From UBA3700 sp964478025 (GTDB taxonomy: Bacteria; Bacillota; Clostridia; Christensenellales; UBA3700), in NCBI GenBank assembly GCA_964478025.1, contig CAYZGK010000002.1, positions 62,001 to 126,000 on the forward strand: 64,000 nucleotides of DNA, written 5' to 3'. A model generated the notes under the pieces. That model made no database searches and was not told the DNA's origin. It was given only the letters and a program-made list of their open reading frames with translations. Shown here piece after piece: positions 1 to 7,876 of this stretch. Numbering within the stretch: the first letter of the stretch is position 1; each line of letters opens with the position of its first letter. The position numbers and the translations under genes were made by a program.

Positions 1-342
1 ATATTCCATAATACTTTTCTTTTGAAGCATGGCCTCTTTTGCATCATCAGCTGCCTTTCTTGCACGATTTTCATCAATATCTTCCGGTCTTTCTATAGAA
101 TCAACCAAAACCAATACTTCATTGTTTTCTATTTTTACAAGTCCTGCAGATACGGCTGCTATTTTATCTTCTTGTCCTGGCAACTTATATTTCATCATTC
201 CTGGCACAATTGCACTTATCATATTACTATGATTTGGCAATATTCCATACTGACCTTGAAGCGTAGGAATAACTAACGACTCACATGGCCCTTCATAAAA
301 AGCATTATCAGCTGCAAAAATAAAAACCTTAAATTCAGACAT
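1..342 (-). CDS. atpC: ATP synthase epsilon subunit, partial (C-terminus off the left edge)
   Basis: The reading frame begins MSEFKVFIFAADNAFYEG and continues with ILPNHSNMISAIVPG, the beta-sandwich pattern of F1 epsilon. About 114 residues are present. The tail at the window edge (ERPEDIDENRARKAADDAKE) is the start of the C-terminal helical hairpin. Epsilon binds gamma in the central stalk and, in many bacteria, inhibits ATP hydrolysis. The ATG at 342 overlaps the beta-subunit stop by 8 bases (ATGTCTGA), which implies translational coupling, and AGAGGAT lies just upstream. The family call is firm. The C-terminal inhibitory part cannot be judged because it is outside the window. Confidence 0.93.
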   Translation of the reverse strand, partial: MSEFKVFIFAADNAFYEGPCESLVIPTLQGQYGILPNHSNMISAIVPGMMKYKLPGQEDKIAAVSAGLVKIENNEVLVLVDSIERPEDIDENRARKAADDAKEAMLQKKSIMEY

Positions 343-1741
343 TCATATCCTCTTTTAATTTCTTAGCCTTTTCAATTACTTCATCAATTGTGCCTACATT
401 ATAAAAAGCTGCTTCTGGATAACCATCCATGCTACCATCAAGTATTGCCTTAAATCCTCTTAACGTTTCCTTTAAAGGAACATAAACACCCTTAATTCCA
501 GTAAATTTCTCAGCAACATTAAATGGTTGAGCTAAGAATCTTTGCATCTTTCTTGCACGATTTACAGTAAGCTTATCCTCATCACTTAATTCGTCCATAC
601 CAAGTATTGCAATAATATCTTGAAGTTCATTATATTTTTGTAATACTTCTTGAACTTTACGAGCAATTTGATAGTGCTCTTCACCTACTATTTCTGCTTC
701 CAAAATACGCGATGTAGAAGATAGCGGATCAACTGCTGGATAAATACCTTGCTCAGCAATCTTACGACTTAAAACGGTTGTTGCATCTAAGTGTGAGAAT
801 GTAGTTGCTGGAGCTGGGTCAGTTAAGTCATCGGCTGGAACATATACCGCTTGAACGGATGTTACAGATCCATTTTTAGTTGATGTAATTCTTTCTTGAA
901 GTGCACCCATTTCGCTTGCAAGTGTTGGTTGATATCCAACTGCTGATGGCATACGACCTAAAAGCGTTGAAACTTCACTACCAGCTTGTACAAAACGGAA
1001 AATATTATCTATAAATAATAAGACATCCTTGTTCTCTTCATCTCTAAAATATTCAGCCATTGTAAGACCGGATAATGCTACTCTCATACGAACGCCTGGA
1101 GATTCATTCATTTGACCAAAAACTAATGCTGTTTTATTTATAACACCACTTTCTTTCATCTCTGACCAAAGGTCATTTCCTTCCCTGCTACGTTCTCCAA
1201 CACCTGTGAATATTGAATATCCACCATGTTGCATGGCAACATTATGAATCAATTCCTGAATAAGAACTGTCTTACCTACACCTGCACCTCCAAATAGGCC
1301 TATTTTACCACCCTTTGGATATGGCTCAAGTAAATCTATAACTTTTATTCCTGTTTCTAATATTTCAACAACAGGGCGTTGATCTTCAAAACTTGGAGCT
1401 TTTCTATGGATTTCCCAATGTTTTTCTGTTTCTGGAATTTTTTCACCACCATCAATTGGCTCTCCTAAAACATTAAACATTCTACCAAGTGTACAATTTC
1501 CAACAGGAACTTGGATTCCTTTTCCATCTGCCTTTACATCCATTCCTCGATATAAATCTTCGCTTTCACCAAGCATAATACAACGAACTGTGTTATTACC
1601 AATATGTTGAGCAACTTCCATTACTCTAACTTTTCCATTAACTTCAACAGATAAAGATTCCTTTATCTTAGGAAGATTTCCTTGTTCAAAATAAACATCT
1701 ACAACTGGTCCTGATATTTGTACAATTTTTCCTATATTCAT
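335..1741 (-). CDS. atpD: ATP synthase beta subunit
   Basis: This is the catalytic subunit of the F1 head, making ATP from ADP and phosphate as gamma rotates. The 468-residue length is normal. The Walker A motif GGAGVGKT is at residues 151-158, and GERSREGNDLW and the LLFIDNIFRF Walker B region are intact. One small departure from the usual text is FIDNIFRFVQAGSEV, where most bacteria have Thr before Gln. The start overlaps the gamma stop by 4 bases (ATGA), and the gene is followed by epsilon. It belongs to the atp operon running leftwards from 6142. Nothing in it suggests a degraded or alternative enzyme. Confidence 0.98.
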   Translation of the reverse strand: MNIGKIVQISGPVVDVYFEQGNLPKIKESLSVEVNGKVRVMEVAQHIGNNTVRCIMLGESEDLYRGMDVKADGKGIQVPVGNCTLGRMFNVLGEPIDGGEKIPETEKHWEIHRKAPSFEDQRPVVEILETGIKVIDLLEPYPKGGKIGLFGGAGVGKTVLIQELIHNVAMQHGGYSIFTGVGERSREGNDLWSEMKESGVINKTALVFGQMNESPGVRMRVALSGLTMAEYFRDEENKDVLLFIDNIFRFVQAGSEVSTLLGRMPSAVGYQPTLASEMGALQERITSTKNGSVTSVQAVYVPADDLTDPAPATTFSHLDATTVLSRKIAEQGIYPAVDPLSSTSRILEAEIVGEEHYQIARKVQEVLQKYNELQDIIAILGMDELSDEDKLTVNRARKMQRFLAQPFNVAEKFTGIKGVYVPLKETLRGFKAILDGSMDGYPEAAFYNVGTIDEVIEKAKKLKEDMNV

Positions 1742-2646
1742 GAACCTGATGCCTCCTTAACATGTTTTCTTTTTTGCGCTTTTGCTCCAGCTGTAACCTC
1801 TGTTATTTCTTGAGTAATTGCAGCCTGTCTTACACGATTGTATTGAATAGATAATTTATCCAATAATTTTTCTGCGTTTTCATTTGCTGCATTCATGGCT
1901 GTCATTCTTGCATTTTGTTCACTGCAAAAACTATCTACAAGCGCACTATATATAAATCCTGATACATAACTTGACATAATATTATCTAAAACAGCACCTA
2001 TTGATGGAGAAAACTCAAATGGAGTTGTTACTTCCTTCTCTCTTGGAACCGTTTCAAAATATTGACGATGGAATGGAAGTAAACGAGTTGATGTTGCCTC
2101 GGCAACCAATCCATTTTTCAAATCTGTATAAACTATAAAGATCTTTTTTAATTCTCCAGATTCAAACTTGCTTAAAAGAAGTGAACTTATTTCTCTTGCA
2201 CGTTGCATTGTTGGATTTTGAGCTGTATATAAAAAGCTTTTTTCAATTGGAATATGTCTTTGCGTAAATGCATGACGACCATACTCTCCAACTACAAATA
2301 ATTCCATATCTGGATGGTCATTTAAAAGCTTTTGGGCTTCCTTTATAACGTTTTGGTTATATGCACCTGCAAGTCCTTTATCTGCAGTAATAACTAGCAT
2401 ACCATAAGTACCCTCTGGAATATGGCTACCATCTACTGGATAGAAATATTTACTTTCAAGATCCTTAACCGTTCTAAAAATTCTTTTTATTTCACTTTTC
2501 AAAGCACCAAAATATGGCCTTGTTTTATCAAGTTCATTTTTTGCCTTTCTCATTTTTGTTGAGGCTATTAAATACATAGCTTTGGTTATTTTTTGGGTAT
2601 CCATTACGCTATTTATTCTTTTTTTAATTTCCTTGGTATTTGCCAT
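1738..2646 (-). CDS. atpG: ATP synthase gamma subunit
   Basis: Gamma is the rotating central shaft of F1. At 302 residues it is close to the usual 285-300. The conserved N-terminal helix reads KRINSVMDTQKITKAMYLIA, and the C-terminal helix contains ARMTAMNAANENAEKL and RVRQAAITQEITE, both family hallmarks. The central Rossmann-like part includes ITADKGLAGAYNQNV. The gene sits between alpha (gap 13 bases) and beta (4-base overlap), the standard order. Confidence 0.97.
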   Translation of the reverse strand: MANTKEIKKRINSVMDTQKITKAMYLIASTKMRKAKNELDKTRPYFGALKSEIKRIFRTVKDLESKYFYPVDGSHIPEGTYGMLVITADKGLAGAYNQNVIKEAQKLLNDHPDMELFVVGEYGRHAFTQRHIPIEKSFLYTAQNPTMQRAREISSLLLSKFESGELKKIFIVYTDLKNGLVAEATSTRLLPFHRQYFETVPREKEVTTPFEFSPSIGAVLDNIMSSYVSGFIYSALVDSFCSEQNARMTAMNAANENAEKLLDKLSIQYNRVRQAAITQEITEVTAGAKAQKRKHVKEASGS

Positions 2647-2659
2647 AATGTTTTATGCC

Positions 2660-4420
2660 TTAGTTTTCTTTTCTTTCCTTATAAGAATTTAAAAATTCTT
2701 TAGATAATTTTAAAATTTCTTGTTTTACATCATCTGCAAGTATTCCTAACTCATCTATTTCTTGACATACATGTGATGCATTATGCTCAATATATTTAAT
2801 TAATTCCCTCTTAAATACATTAATTTCTTTAAGCGGAACAGTTTGCATAATATGATTTAGTGAAGCTACAAGTGTAATTACTTGTTCATGCTGACTCATT
2901 GGATGATATTGCTCTTGTCTTAATAAGTACATAAGTCCCATACCATATTGAAGTTGACTTCTTGTTACATCATCAAGTTCACTTGAAAATTGTGTAAATA
3001 CTTCCATTTCTCTATATTGAGCTAAATCCAAACGAATAGCACCTGCTGCTTTTTTCATAGCCTTTGTTTGAGCATCTCCACCTACACGGGATACAGAAAT
3101 ACCAACGTTTACAGCTGGTCTTTGTCCTTCAAAGAATAAGTCACTTTCTAGGAATATTTGTCCATCTGTAATAGAAATTATATTTGTTGGAATATATGCT
3201 GATACATCCCCTGCTTGTGTTTCAACAATTGGAAGTGCTGTCATACTTCCGCCGCCCTTTGCATCAGATAAATGAGCAGCTCTTTCAAGCAAACGTGAGT
3301 GCAAATAGAATACATCTCCAGGATATGCTTCACGGCCTGGCGACCTTTCTAGCAATAATGAAAGAGCACGATATGCAACAGCATGTTTAGATAAATCATC
3401 ATAAACAATAAGTACATCCTTGCCTTTATTCATAAAATATTCTCCAATTGCACATCCTGAGTATGGAGCAATATATTGAAGTGGTGCTGAATCACTTGCA
3501 CTTGCACAAACAACAATAGAATATTTTAATGCATCATTTTTTCTTAAAACTTCAACAAGTTGAGCTATGGAACTTGCTTTTTGTCCAATAGCTACATATA
3601 TACAAATAACGTTTTTGCCTTTTTGATTTAATATAGTATCTAAGGCAATAGCTGTTTTTCCTGTTTGTCTATCACCAATTATAAGTTCACGTTGTCCTCT
3701 TCCTATTGGGAACATAGAGTCAATAGCCAATAAACCTGTTTCCATAGGCTTATTTACTGGTTGTCTATCTATAATACCTGGAGCTGGTGACTCAATAGGA
3801 TTGTATCCTGTAGCTTTTATATCACCTTTTCCATCTATTGGGGAACCTAGTGCATCAACAACTCTTCCAATAAGGTCTTCCCCAACTGGAACGCCTGCTG
3901 TTTTTCCTGTTCTTTTAACAGTACTTCCCTCAACTATTTCTTGATCATCTCCAAATAAAATACAACCAATACTATTTTCTTTTAAATCTTGAACCATTCC
4001 GCGAATACCTGATGAGAAAATTAATATTTCTCCATAGGTTGCGTTATCTAGACCACTTACTGTTGCAATTCCATCTCCAACACTTAAAACAGTACCAACT
4101 TCCTCTGCTAAAACTTTTGGAGTCCAGTTTTGAATAGTTTCTTGTAAAAGAGGAATAACATCTTTAGAATTAGATTTGCCTATATTTAAGATTTTCTCTT
4201 GTAATTGTTTAACAAGTCCACTAGTGCTCCAGTTATAAACATCAGCACCTACAACTAATTTAAAACCATTTTTAAAAGAATCATCTTTTACCCATTCAAG
4301 TTGGATATCTTCAGAATACTTATTTTTTAAGAATTCTAAAAATTTTCCATAGCGAACTTCATCAGGTTTACTAGCGCTATATAATATGGCTTTTTTATTT
4401 ATTTTTGTTTTTCTCACCAT
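2660..4420 (-). CDS. atpA: Fusion of ATP synthase delta C-terminal domain to alpha subunit
   Basis: From about residue 85 onward this is a complete alpha subunit: EEVGTVLSVGDGIATVSGL, the P-loop GDRQTGKT, and the ISVSRVGGDAQ region with the arginine finger. The first 80 residues are not alpha. AILYSASKP, then DDSFKNGFKLVVGADVYNWS and TSGLVKQLQEKI, match the C-terminal domain of delta (AtpH; in E. coli the IDKS..AGVIIRAGD..IDGSVRGRL region). No separate atpH lies between b and alpha, and the delta N-terminal helical bundle is absent. I chose the ATG at 4420 because AGGAG sits 10 bases upstream; an in-frame GTG at 4444 has no good site. It overlaps the atpF end by 26 bases. See findings for the stoichiometry problem this creates. 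Confidence 0.93.
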   Translation of the reverse strand: MVRKTKINKKAILYSASKPDEVRYGKFLEFLKNKYSEDIQLEWVKDDSFKNGFKLVVGADVYNWSTSGLVKQLQEKILNIGKSNSKDVIPLLQETIQNWTPKVLAEEVGTVLSVGDGIATVSGLDNATYGEILIFSSGIRGMVQDLKENSIGCILFGDDQEIVEGSTVKRTGKTAGVPVGEDLIGRVVDALGSPIDGKGDIKATGYNPIESPAPGIIDRQPVNKPMETGLLAIDSMFPIGRGQRELIIGDRQTGKTAIALDTILNQKGKNVICIYVAIGQKASSIAQLVEVLRKNDALKYSIVVCASASDSAPLQYIAPYSGCAIGEYFMNKGKDVLIVYDDLSKHAVAYRALSLLLERSPGREAYPGDVFYLHSRLLERAAHLSDAKGGGSMTALPIVETQAGDVSAYIPTNIISITDGQIFLESDLFFEGQRPAVNVGISVSRVGGDAQTKAMKKAAGAIRLDLAQYREMEVFTQFSSELDDVTRSQLQYGMGLMYLLRQEQYHPMSQHEQVITLVASLNHIMQTVPLKEINVFKRELIKYIEHNASHVCQEIDELGILADDVKQEILKLSKEFLNSYKERKEN

Positions 4421-4904
4421 TTTCTTCGCTCTCCTGAGTGGCACTTAAAAACTCATCATATGAACTTTCTAATGATTTTTGAGCAAGTTTTTCTACTGCA
4501 GATGCAGTTAATTTTGCAATTTCTTTTTGAGCTGATGAAATAATCTTTTCCTTTTCATTTTCAGCACTAAGTTTTGCATCTGAAACTATCTTTTCTGCTT
4601 CTTTCTTAGCGTTTTGTAATTGATCTTGACTGCTCTTTTCAGCTTCTTTTTCAGCAACAGCTTTTAAATTAGAAATTTCCTCTTCAGCTGAATTTAACTT
4701 TTCTTGATAAGTTTTTTCTAGCGAATTTGCATTTTCTAATTTTTTATTTGCTTCATCATCCATTTGCTTATAGTATGCACTTCTCTTGTCCATAAACTTT
4801 TTTACGGGCTTATATAGCAAGAAATACAAACCTGCTGCTAAAATTGCAAAATTTAGCAAGTGAAGCAATATTTGTTGCCAATCTATATTCAAAGGAATAT
4901 TCAT
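4395..4904 (-). CDS. atpF: ATP synthase b subunit (peripheral stalk)
   Basis: A 169-residue b subunit with one N-terminal membrane helix (about residues 11-30, LLHLLNFAILAAGLYFLLYKPV) followed by a long Lys/Glu/Ala coiled coil, as in all F-type b chains. It links the a subunit in the membrane to the top of F1 through delta. The C-terminal end (ESSYDEFLSATQ, then a Glu/Asn/Lys tail) shows no fused delta domain, so the b-delta fusion known from mycobacteria is not the explanation for the missing atpH. The gene's 3' end overlaps the start of the delta-alpha fusion. Confidence 0.95.
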   Translation of the reverse strand: MNIPLNIDWQQILLHLLNFAILAAGLYFLLYKPVKKFMDKRSAYYKQMDDEANKKLENANSLEKTYQEKLNSAEEEISNLKAVAEKEAEKSSQDQLQNAKKEAEKIVSDAKLSAENEKEKIISSAQKEIAKLTASAVEKLAQKSLESSYDEFLSATQESEENGEKNKNK

Positions 4905-4920
4905 GACCTTTTCCTACCTT

Positions 4921-5289
4921 TTATAAAACGAATATTATTAATATAGCAACTATTAATGCATAAATAATAGCTGTCTCAACGAATACTAGACCAAGCATAA
5001 GACTTGTTCTAATTTTTCCTTCTGCTTCTGGTTGACGAGAAATACCCTCAACTGATTTTGCTATAGCAATACCCATAGCAACGGCACCTGCTGCTGCAGC
5101 TAAGCCGATTGCAAGACCAGCAGCTAAAGCCTTTGAACCTGTTGAGTTCTCGCTTGTTTGTTCACTTGCGGTTGTTTGAGAAGTTGTTGTATCTTCTGCA
5201 AATACTGTAGCTGTAAATGAAACTGATATAATAGATATAAGTATCAATAGCACGAATAGTGCAGGAATAATTCTTTTCATTGTTTTCAT
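4921..5289 (-). CDS. atpE: ATP synthase c subunit with N-terminal signal-like extension
   Basis: The ring proteolipid. The c core is residues about 54-122: a Gly/Ala-rich first helix, the polar loop SRQPEAEG, and a second helix with the ion-binding Glu105 (LGLVFVETAIIY). Unusually, it is preceded by about 50 residues: a basic start, a hydrophobic stretch (8-29), a plausible signal peptidase site VFA-ED, then a Thr/Ser-rich linker. Usual c subunits are 70-90 residues; this is 122. The start ATG at 5289 is preceded by GGAGG with 8 bases spacing; an upstream TTG at 5304 lies on that site and is unlikely. Thr106 and Tyr110 resemble Na+-binding c rings, but Met72 replaces the key Gln, so ion specificity is open. 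Confidence 0.93.
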   Translation of the reverse strand: MKTMKRIIPALFVLLILISIISVSFTATVFAEDTTTSQTTASEQTSENSTGSKALAAGLAIGLAAAAGAVAMGIAIAKSVEGISRQPEAEGKIRTSLMLGLVFVETAIIYALIVAILIIFVL

Positions 5290-5305
5290 TTTAATTACCT
5301 CCAAT

Positions 5306-6142
5306 CTAAGCTTTTTGTGTAATTTTTTCTTTCTTTATTTTTTTATGTGGTTCTGAAACTTCTCCATAGAAAAGTGCTGTTAACATCGTTAATACATATG
5401 CTTGAATTAAAGCGTGTAACAATGTAAATACAACACCTACAACTACTGGAAGAACAAAACTTAATTGCAAATAATAATAAACGAGTTCTGTAACTAATAG
5501 TCCACTTAAAAGTGCACCAAATAAACGGAAACTCATGGAAATTGGTAATGAGAAATCTTTTAAGGTATTACCTACCCCTCTTAAGCCATTTCCTGCTATA
5601 CCACCAGATAAGATAATACAATAAGATAAACATCCCATAGCAATTGCAGCATTTATATCCGATAGTGGTGCTGGAAGTGCTATTGAATGACCTTGAATTG
5701 TAACGCCTTGAAGTCCTATTAATTCAAATAATGTACCCACAAATATATATACACCGGCTGCAAAAATATAAGCCCCTAAAAATCCATTTCTATGAGGGCT
5801 ATTTGATTTTGCCATTCCATCAAACATGCCAACTAATTTTTCAAGTAATAATTGGAACTTTCCTGGAATATATTTAAATTTAGGTATTGCAAATATTCTA
5901 ATTAAAGCAGCAACAACCAATAAGACAATTGTTACAACATACGCGGAAATCAAAGCAGGATTAACATCTTTTATACCAAAAAGACTAATCTTACCCGTCT
6001 CATGAAGAACAGCATCCTTCATTGTCTCTTGAATAGATTCTGCTCTTTCAACTTTATTGTTTGTAAGTATGATTCCAACAAGCAAAGCTATTACGATTAA
6101 AACCAATAGCCCAATGGATATCAATTTTTGCTTCTTGCTCAT
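5306..6142 (-). CDS. atpB: ATP synthase a subunit
   Basis: The membrane stator subunit carrying the ion half-channels next to the c ring. The essential arginine is in the helix SMSFRLFGALLSG, and LLHALIQAYVLTML is the conserved last-helix pattern. About five or six membrane segments are visible, with a hydrophilic N-terminal stretch after helix 1. The start at 6142 (MSKKQKLISIG) has AAGGAG 10 bases upstream; a longer frame back to 6196 would begin with an unlikely soluble extension. It is first in the atp operon; there is no atpI. Confidence 0.95.
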   Translation of the reverse strand: MSKKQKLISIGLLVLIVIALLVGIILTNNKVERAESIQETMKDAVLHETGKISLFGIKDVNPALISAYVVTIVLLVVAALIRIFAIPKFKYIPGKFQLLLEKLVGMFDGMAKSNSPHRNGFLGAYIFAAGVYIFVGTLFELIGLQGVTIQGHSIALPAPLSDINAAIAMGCLSYCIILSGGIAGNGLRGVGNTLKDFSLPISMSFRLFGALLSGLLVTELVYYYLQLSFVLPVVVGVVFTLLHALIQAYVLTMLTALFYGEVSEPHKKIKKEKITQKA

Positions 6143-6286
6143 AAGCAACTTACTCCTTTTTAATAAAAAAAATAATGTTCCTTCACCGTCTGACATTAGC
6201 GAAGTAACATTTATTGTCTATAGTTCAAAACTATCGCACAACGTCATATTAAACGCCTGTAGGACCTAGTTTTTTTACTATGTAGT

Positions 6287-6315
6287 AATATACCAAAAAT
6301 GCTCAAAAAACACAA
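6287..6315 (-). promoter_or_regulatory. Candidate promoter of the atp operon
   Basis: TTGTGT (6310-6315), 17-base spacer, TATATT (6287-6292) on the minus strand, about 145 bases upstream of atpB. The -35 is weak (3 of 6 matches), the -10 good. It lies inside the terminator hairpin of the upstream trk genes. Confidence 0.4.
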
Positions 6316-6323
6316 GCATTTTT
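6295..6323 (-). terminator. Intrinsic terminator after the TrkA-type genes
   Basis: On the minus strand AAAAATGCT pairs with AGCATTTTT across an 11-base loop, and the T-rich arm supplies the uridine run. It lies 24 bases past the last trk stop codon. It is AT-rich, so its strength is uncertain. Confidence 0.55.
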
Positions 6324-6346
6324 TTAAATTCATAAAAGAACGAAAA

Positions 6347-7027
6347 TTAACTTTCTTCTTTAGAAGCCTTTCTTCTTATATATTTAACAATAGCATCTTG
6401 ATCTTGATAAGAAGTTACGACGAATAATTTATCTCCAAGTTTTATCTCTGTAGAACCTGATGGAATTAAAACTTGTGTCTTTCTAGAGATACATGCAATA
6501 GTATAAAGATTAGTATTTTCAAGCTGCATTAAGGTCTTTCCTATTATTGCAAGATTTGGAGAATCTAATTTTATTTCAAGCATGGATATTTTATCTTGTT
6601 CAAATGCAAGTGAATTAACAACATTTTCAAAGTTAACTTCAGATTGAATTGTTCTTACCAAGAATTCTGCTGAAGATACAACGGATTTTATTCCAAGTTC
6701 ATGGAATAAATCAACGTTCTTAGGGTTTGTAACAGTACAAATAATTTTATCTATATTAAATACTTTTTCTGCAATTTGACAAATAACGAAATTATCTTCA
6801 TCCTTTGCACATAGTGCTACTACCATATCGCAACCTTGAATTCCTGCTCTTTCAAGAACCGATATCATTGTTGGATCATCGTTATAAACCTTAACTTTAT
6901 ACTCTTTAGATAAATTCTTTGAGTAATCTAAATCTTTGTTAATAATAACTAGTTGGTGTTTTTCTTCTCTAAACTTTTTAACTATATAGTCTGCCTCATG
7001 ACGACCACCAGCAATTAAAATCTTCAT
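6347..7027 (-). CDS. TrkA-type K+ transport regulatory subunit, second of a pair
   Basis: A TrkA_N (RCK) domain at about residues 1-125 followed by a TrkA_C domain (about 145-225, LDSPNLAIIGKTL to LGDKLFVVTS). Such proteins gate Trk/Ktr K+ channels from the cytoplasm in response to nucleotides. The dinucleotide motif is degenerate: IAGGRHEADYI instead of GxGxxG. The first member of the pair keeps a standard motif. Start at 7027 (MKILIAGG) chosen because GGAGG lies 9 bases upstream and the neighbour's stop is at 7029; a longer frame to 7078 would run deep into that gene. No TrkH/KtrB membrane subunit is nearby. Confidence 0.85.
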   Translation of the reverse strand: MKILIAGGRHEADYIVKKFREEKHQLVIINKDLDYSKNLSKEYKVKVYNDDPTMISVLERAGIQGCDMVVALCAKDEDNFVICQIAEKVFNIDKIICTVTNPKNVDLFHELGIKSVVSSAEFLVRTIQSEVNFENVVNSLAFEQDKISMLEIKLDSPNLAIIGKTLMQLENTNLYTIACISRKTQVLIPSGSTEIKLGDKLFVVTSYQDQDAIVKYIRRKASKEES

Positions 7028-7028
7028 A

Positions 7029-7439
7029 TTAGTCATCCTCCGCAGATATTTCGTTATACTTTTTAATAGATAAATCAAATGGATCTATAACATTGTATTT
7101 TGTAAGTTTAAACAATTGATCTTTATCATCGTTACTTTGTCTTACAAATATTTTCTTTGCATGATAAATATTGTCACAAATAGCTGCTAAGAAAATATTA
7201 GTATTATCGCTTTCTGTTGCTATAATAACTTGAGCAGATTTTGAAACTTCTGCTTCTTCCATAACATGAGCTTCAAAAGCGTCATCTACTATTTCTATTC
7301 CAGTAAAATCTGAAGATACTTGCTTAAACGCTTCTTGTTTTTTATCAATAAGCACTACATCCTCTCCATCAGCAGAAAGTTTACTAGCTAAGTATGATCC
7401 AAACTTACCGCAACCTATTATAACTATATGATCTCTCAT
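7029..7439 (-). CDS. TrkA-type K+ transport regulatory subunit, first of a pair
   Basis: A single TrkA_N domain of 136 residues with an intact nucleotide-binding start, IIGCGKFGSYLASKLSADG followed by VVLIDK, where the acidic residue after the second strand indicates NAD(H)-type binding. It has no TrkA_C domain. The following gene starts one base past its stop region and has both domains, so the two probably assemble together, as domain 1 and domain 2 do in E. coli TrkA. The membrane partner must be encoded elsewhere. Confidence 0.85.
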   Translation of the reverse strand: MRDHIVIIGCGKFGSYLASKLSADGEDVVLIDKKQEAFKQVSSDFTGIEIVDDAFEAHVMEEAEVSKSAQVIIATESDNTNIFLAAICDNIYHAKKIFVRQSNDDKDQLFKLTKYNVIDPFDLSIKKYNEISAEDD

Positions 7440-7506
7440 CTTATCTCCACTTAAGTTTTTATTCTATATATTATTACACCATTTTCACTAATAAAGTCAA
7501 ACCTCT

Positions 7507-7869
7507 CTACTTTAAATCATAAAATGGACTTGTGTCTCTATCTCTATATTCATGCTTCTCATAGTAGCCAATAAGTTCATCATTTTCATCACGCAGTGCT
7601 ACCATATACACATCCTTATTATGCTTTGGATTATAAAATGTATGAACTATATTGTTATCCTTACTCTTTTTAAACCAATCAACAACTTTTACTATTAATT
7701 CTTGAGATTTTGGATTATGGCAGTCAAATATGCTCTTATTTAAAATACTATCTCCGTATGCCTCTCTCGCTCTTTTATTTAAATAAATTACATTGTGATC
7801 TAAATTGCATATAACAATCTTTGCTGTATCTTGTTCAATAATACTTTTTAAAAATTTTTCTATTTCCAT
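7507..7869 (-). CDS. Stand-alone PAS-domain protein (PAS_10-like)
   Basis: A 120-residue protein that is essentially one PAS fold: ICNLDHNVIYLNKRAREAYG is the typical PAS opening, followed by FDCHNPKSQELIVKVV and YMVALRDENDELIGYYE. The Cys-His-x-Pro-like text and the ALRDENDELIG segment resemble the PAS domain found at the C-terminus of DUF438 proteins, here without the DUF438 or hemerythrin part. Ligand and partner are unknown. It starts 7 bases after the upstream lipoprotein gene and is probably co-transcribed with it. Signal output must come through protein contacts because no kinase, cyclase or DNA-binding domain is attached. Confidence 0.7.
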   Translation of the reverse strand: MEIEKFLKSIIEQDTAKIVICNLDHNVIYLNKRAREAYGDSILNKSIFDCHNPKSQELIVKVVDWFKKSKDNNIVHTFYNPKHNKDVYMVALRDENDELIGYYEKHEYRDRDTSPFYDLK

Positions 7870-7876
7870 ACACTAC

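Noticed and set aside
4420..4444. GTG start of the delta-alpha fusion at 4444
   Set aside because: The AGGAG that fits the ATG at 4420 lies inside this extension, and the GTG has no site of its own.
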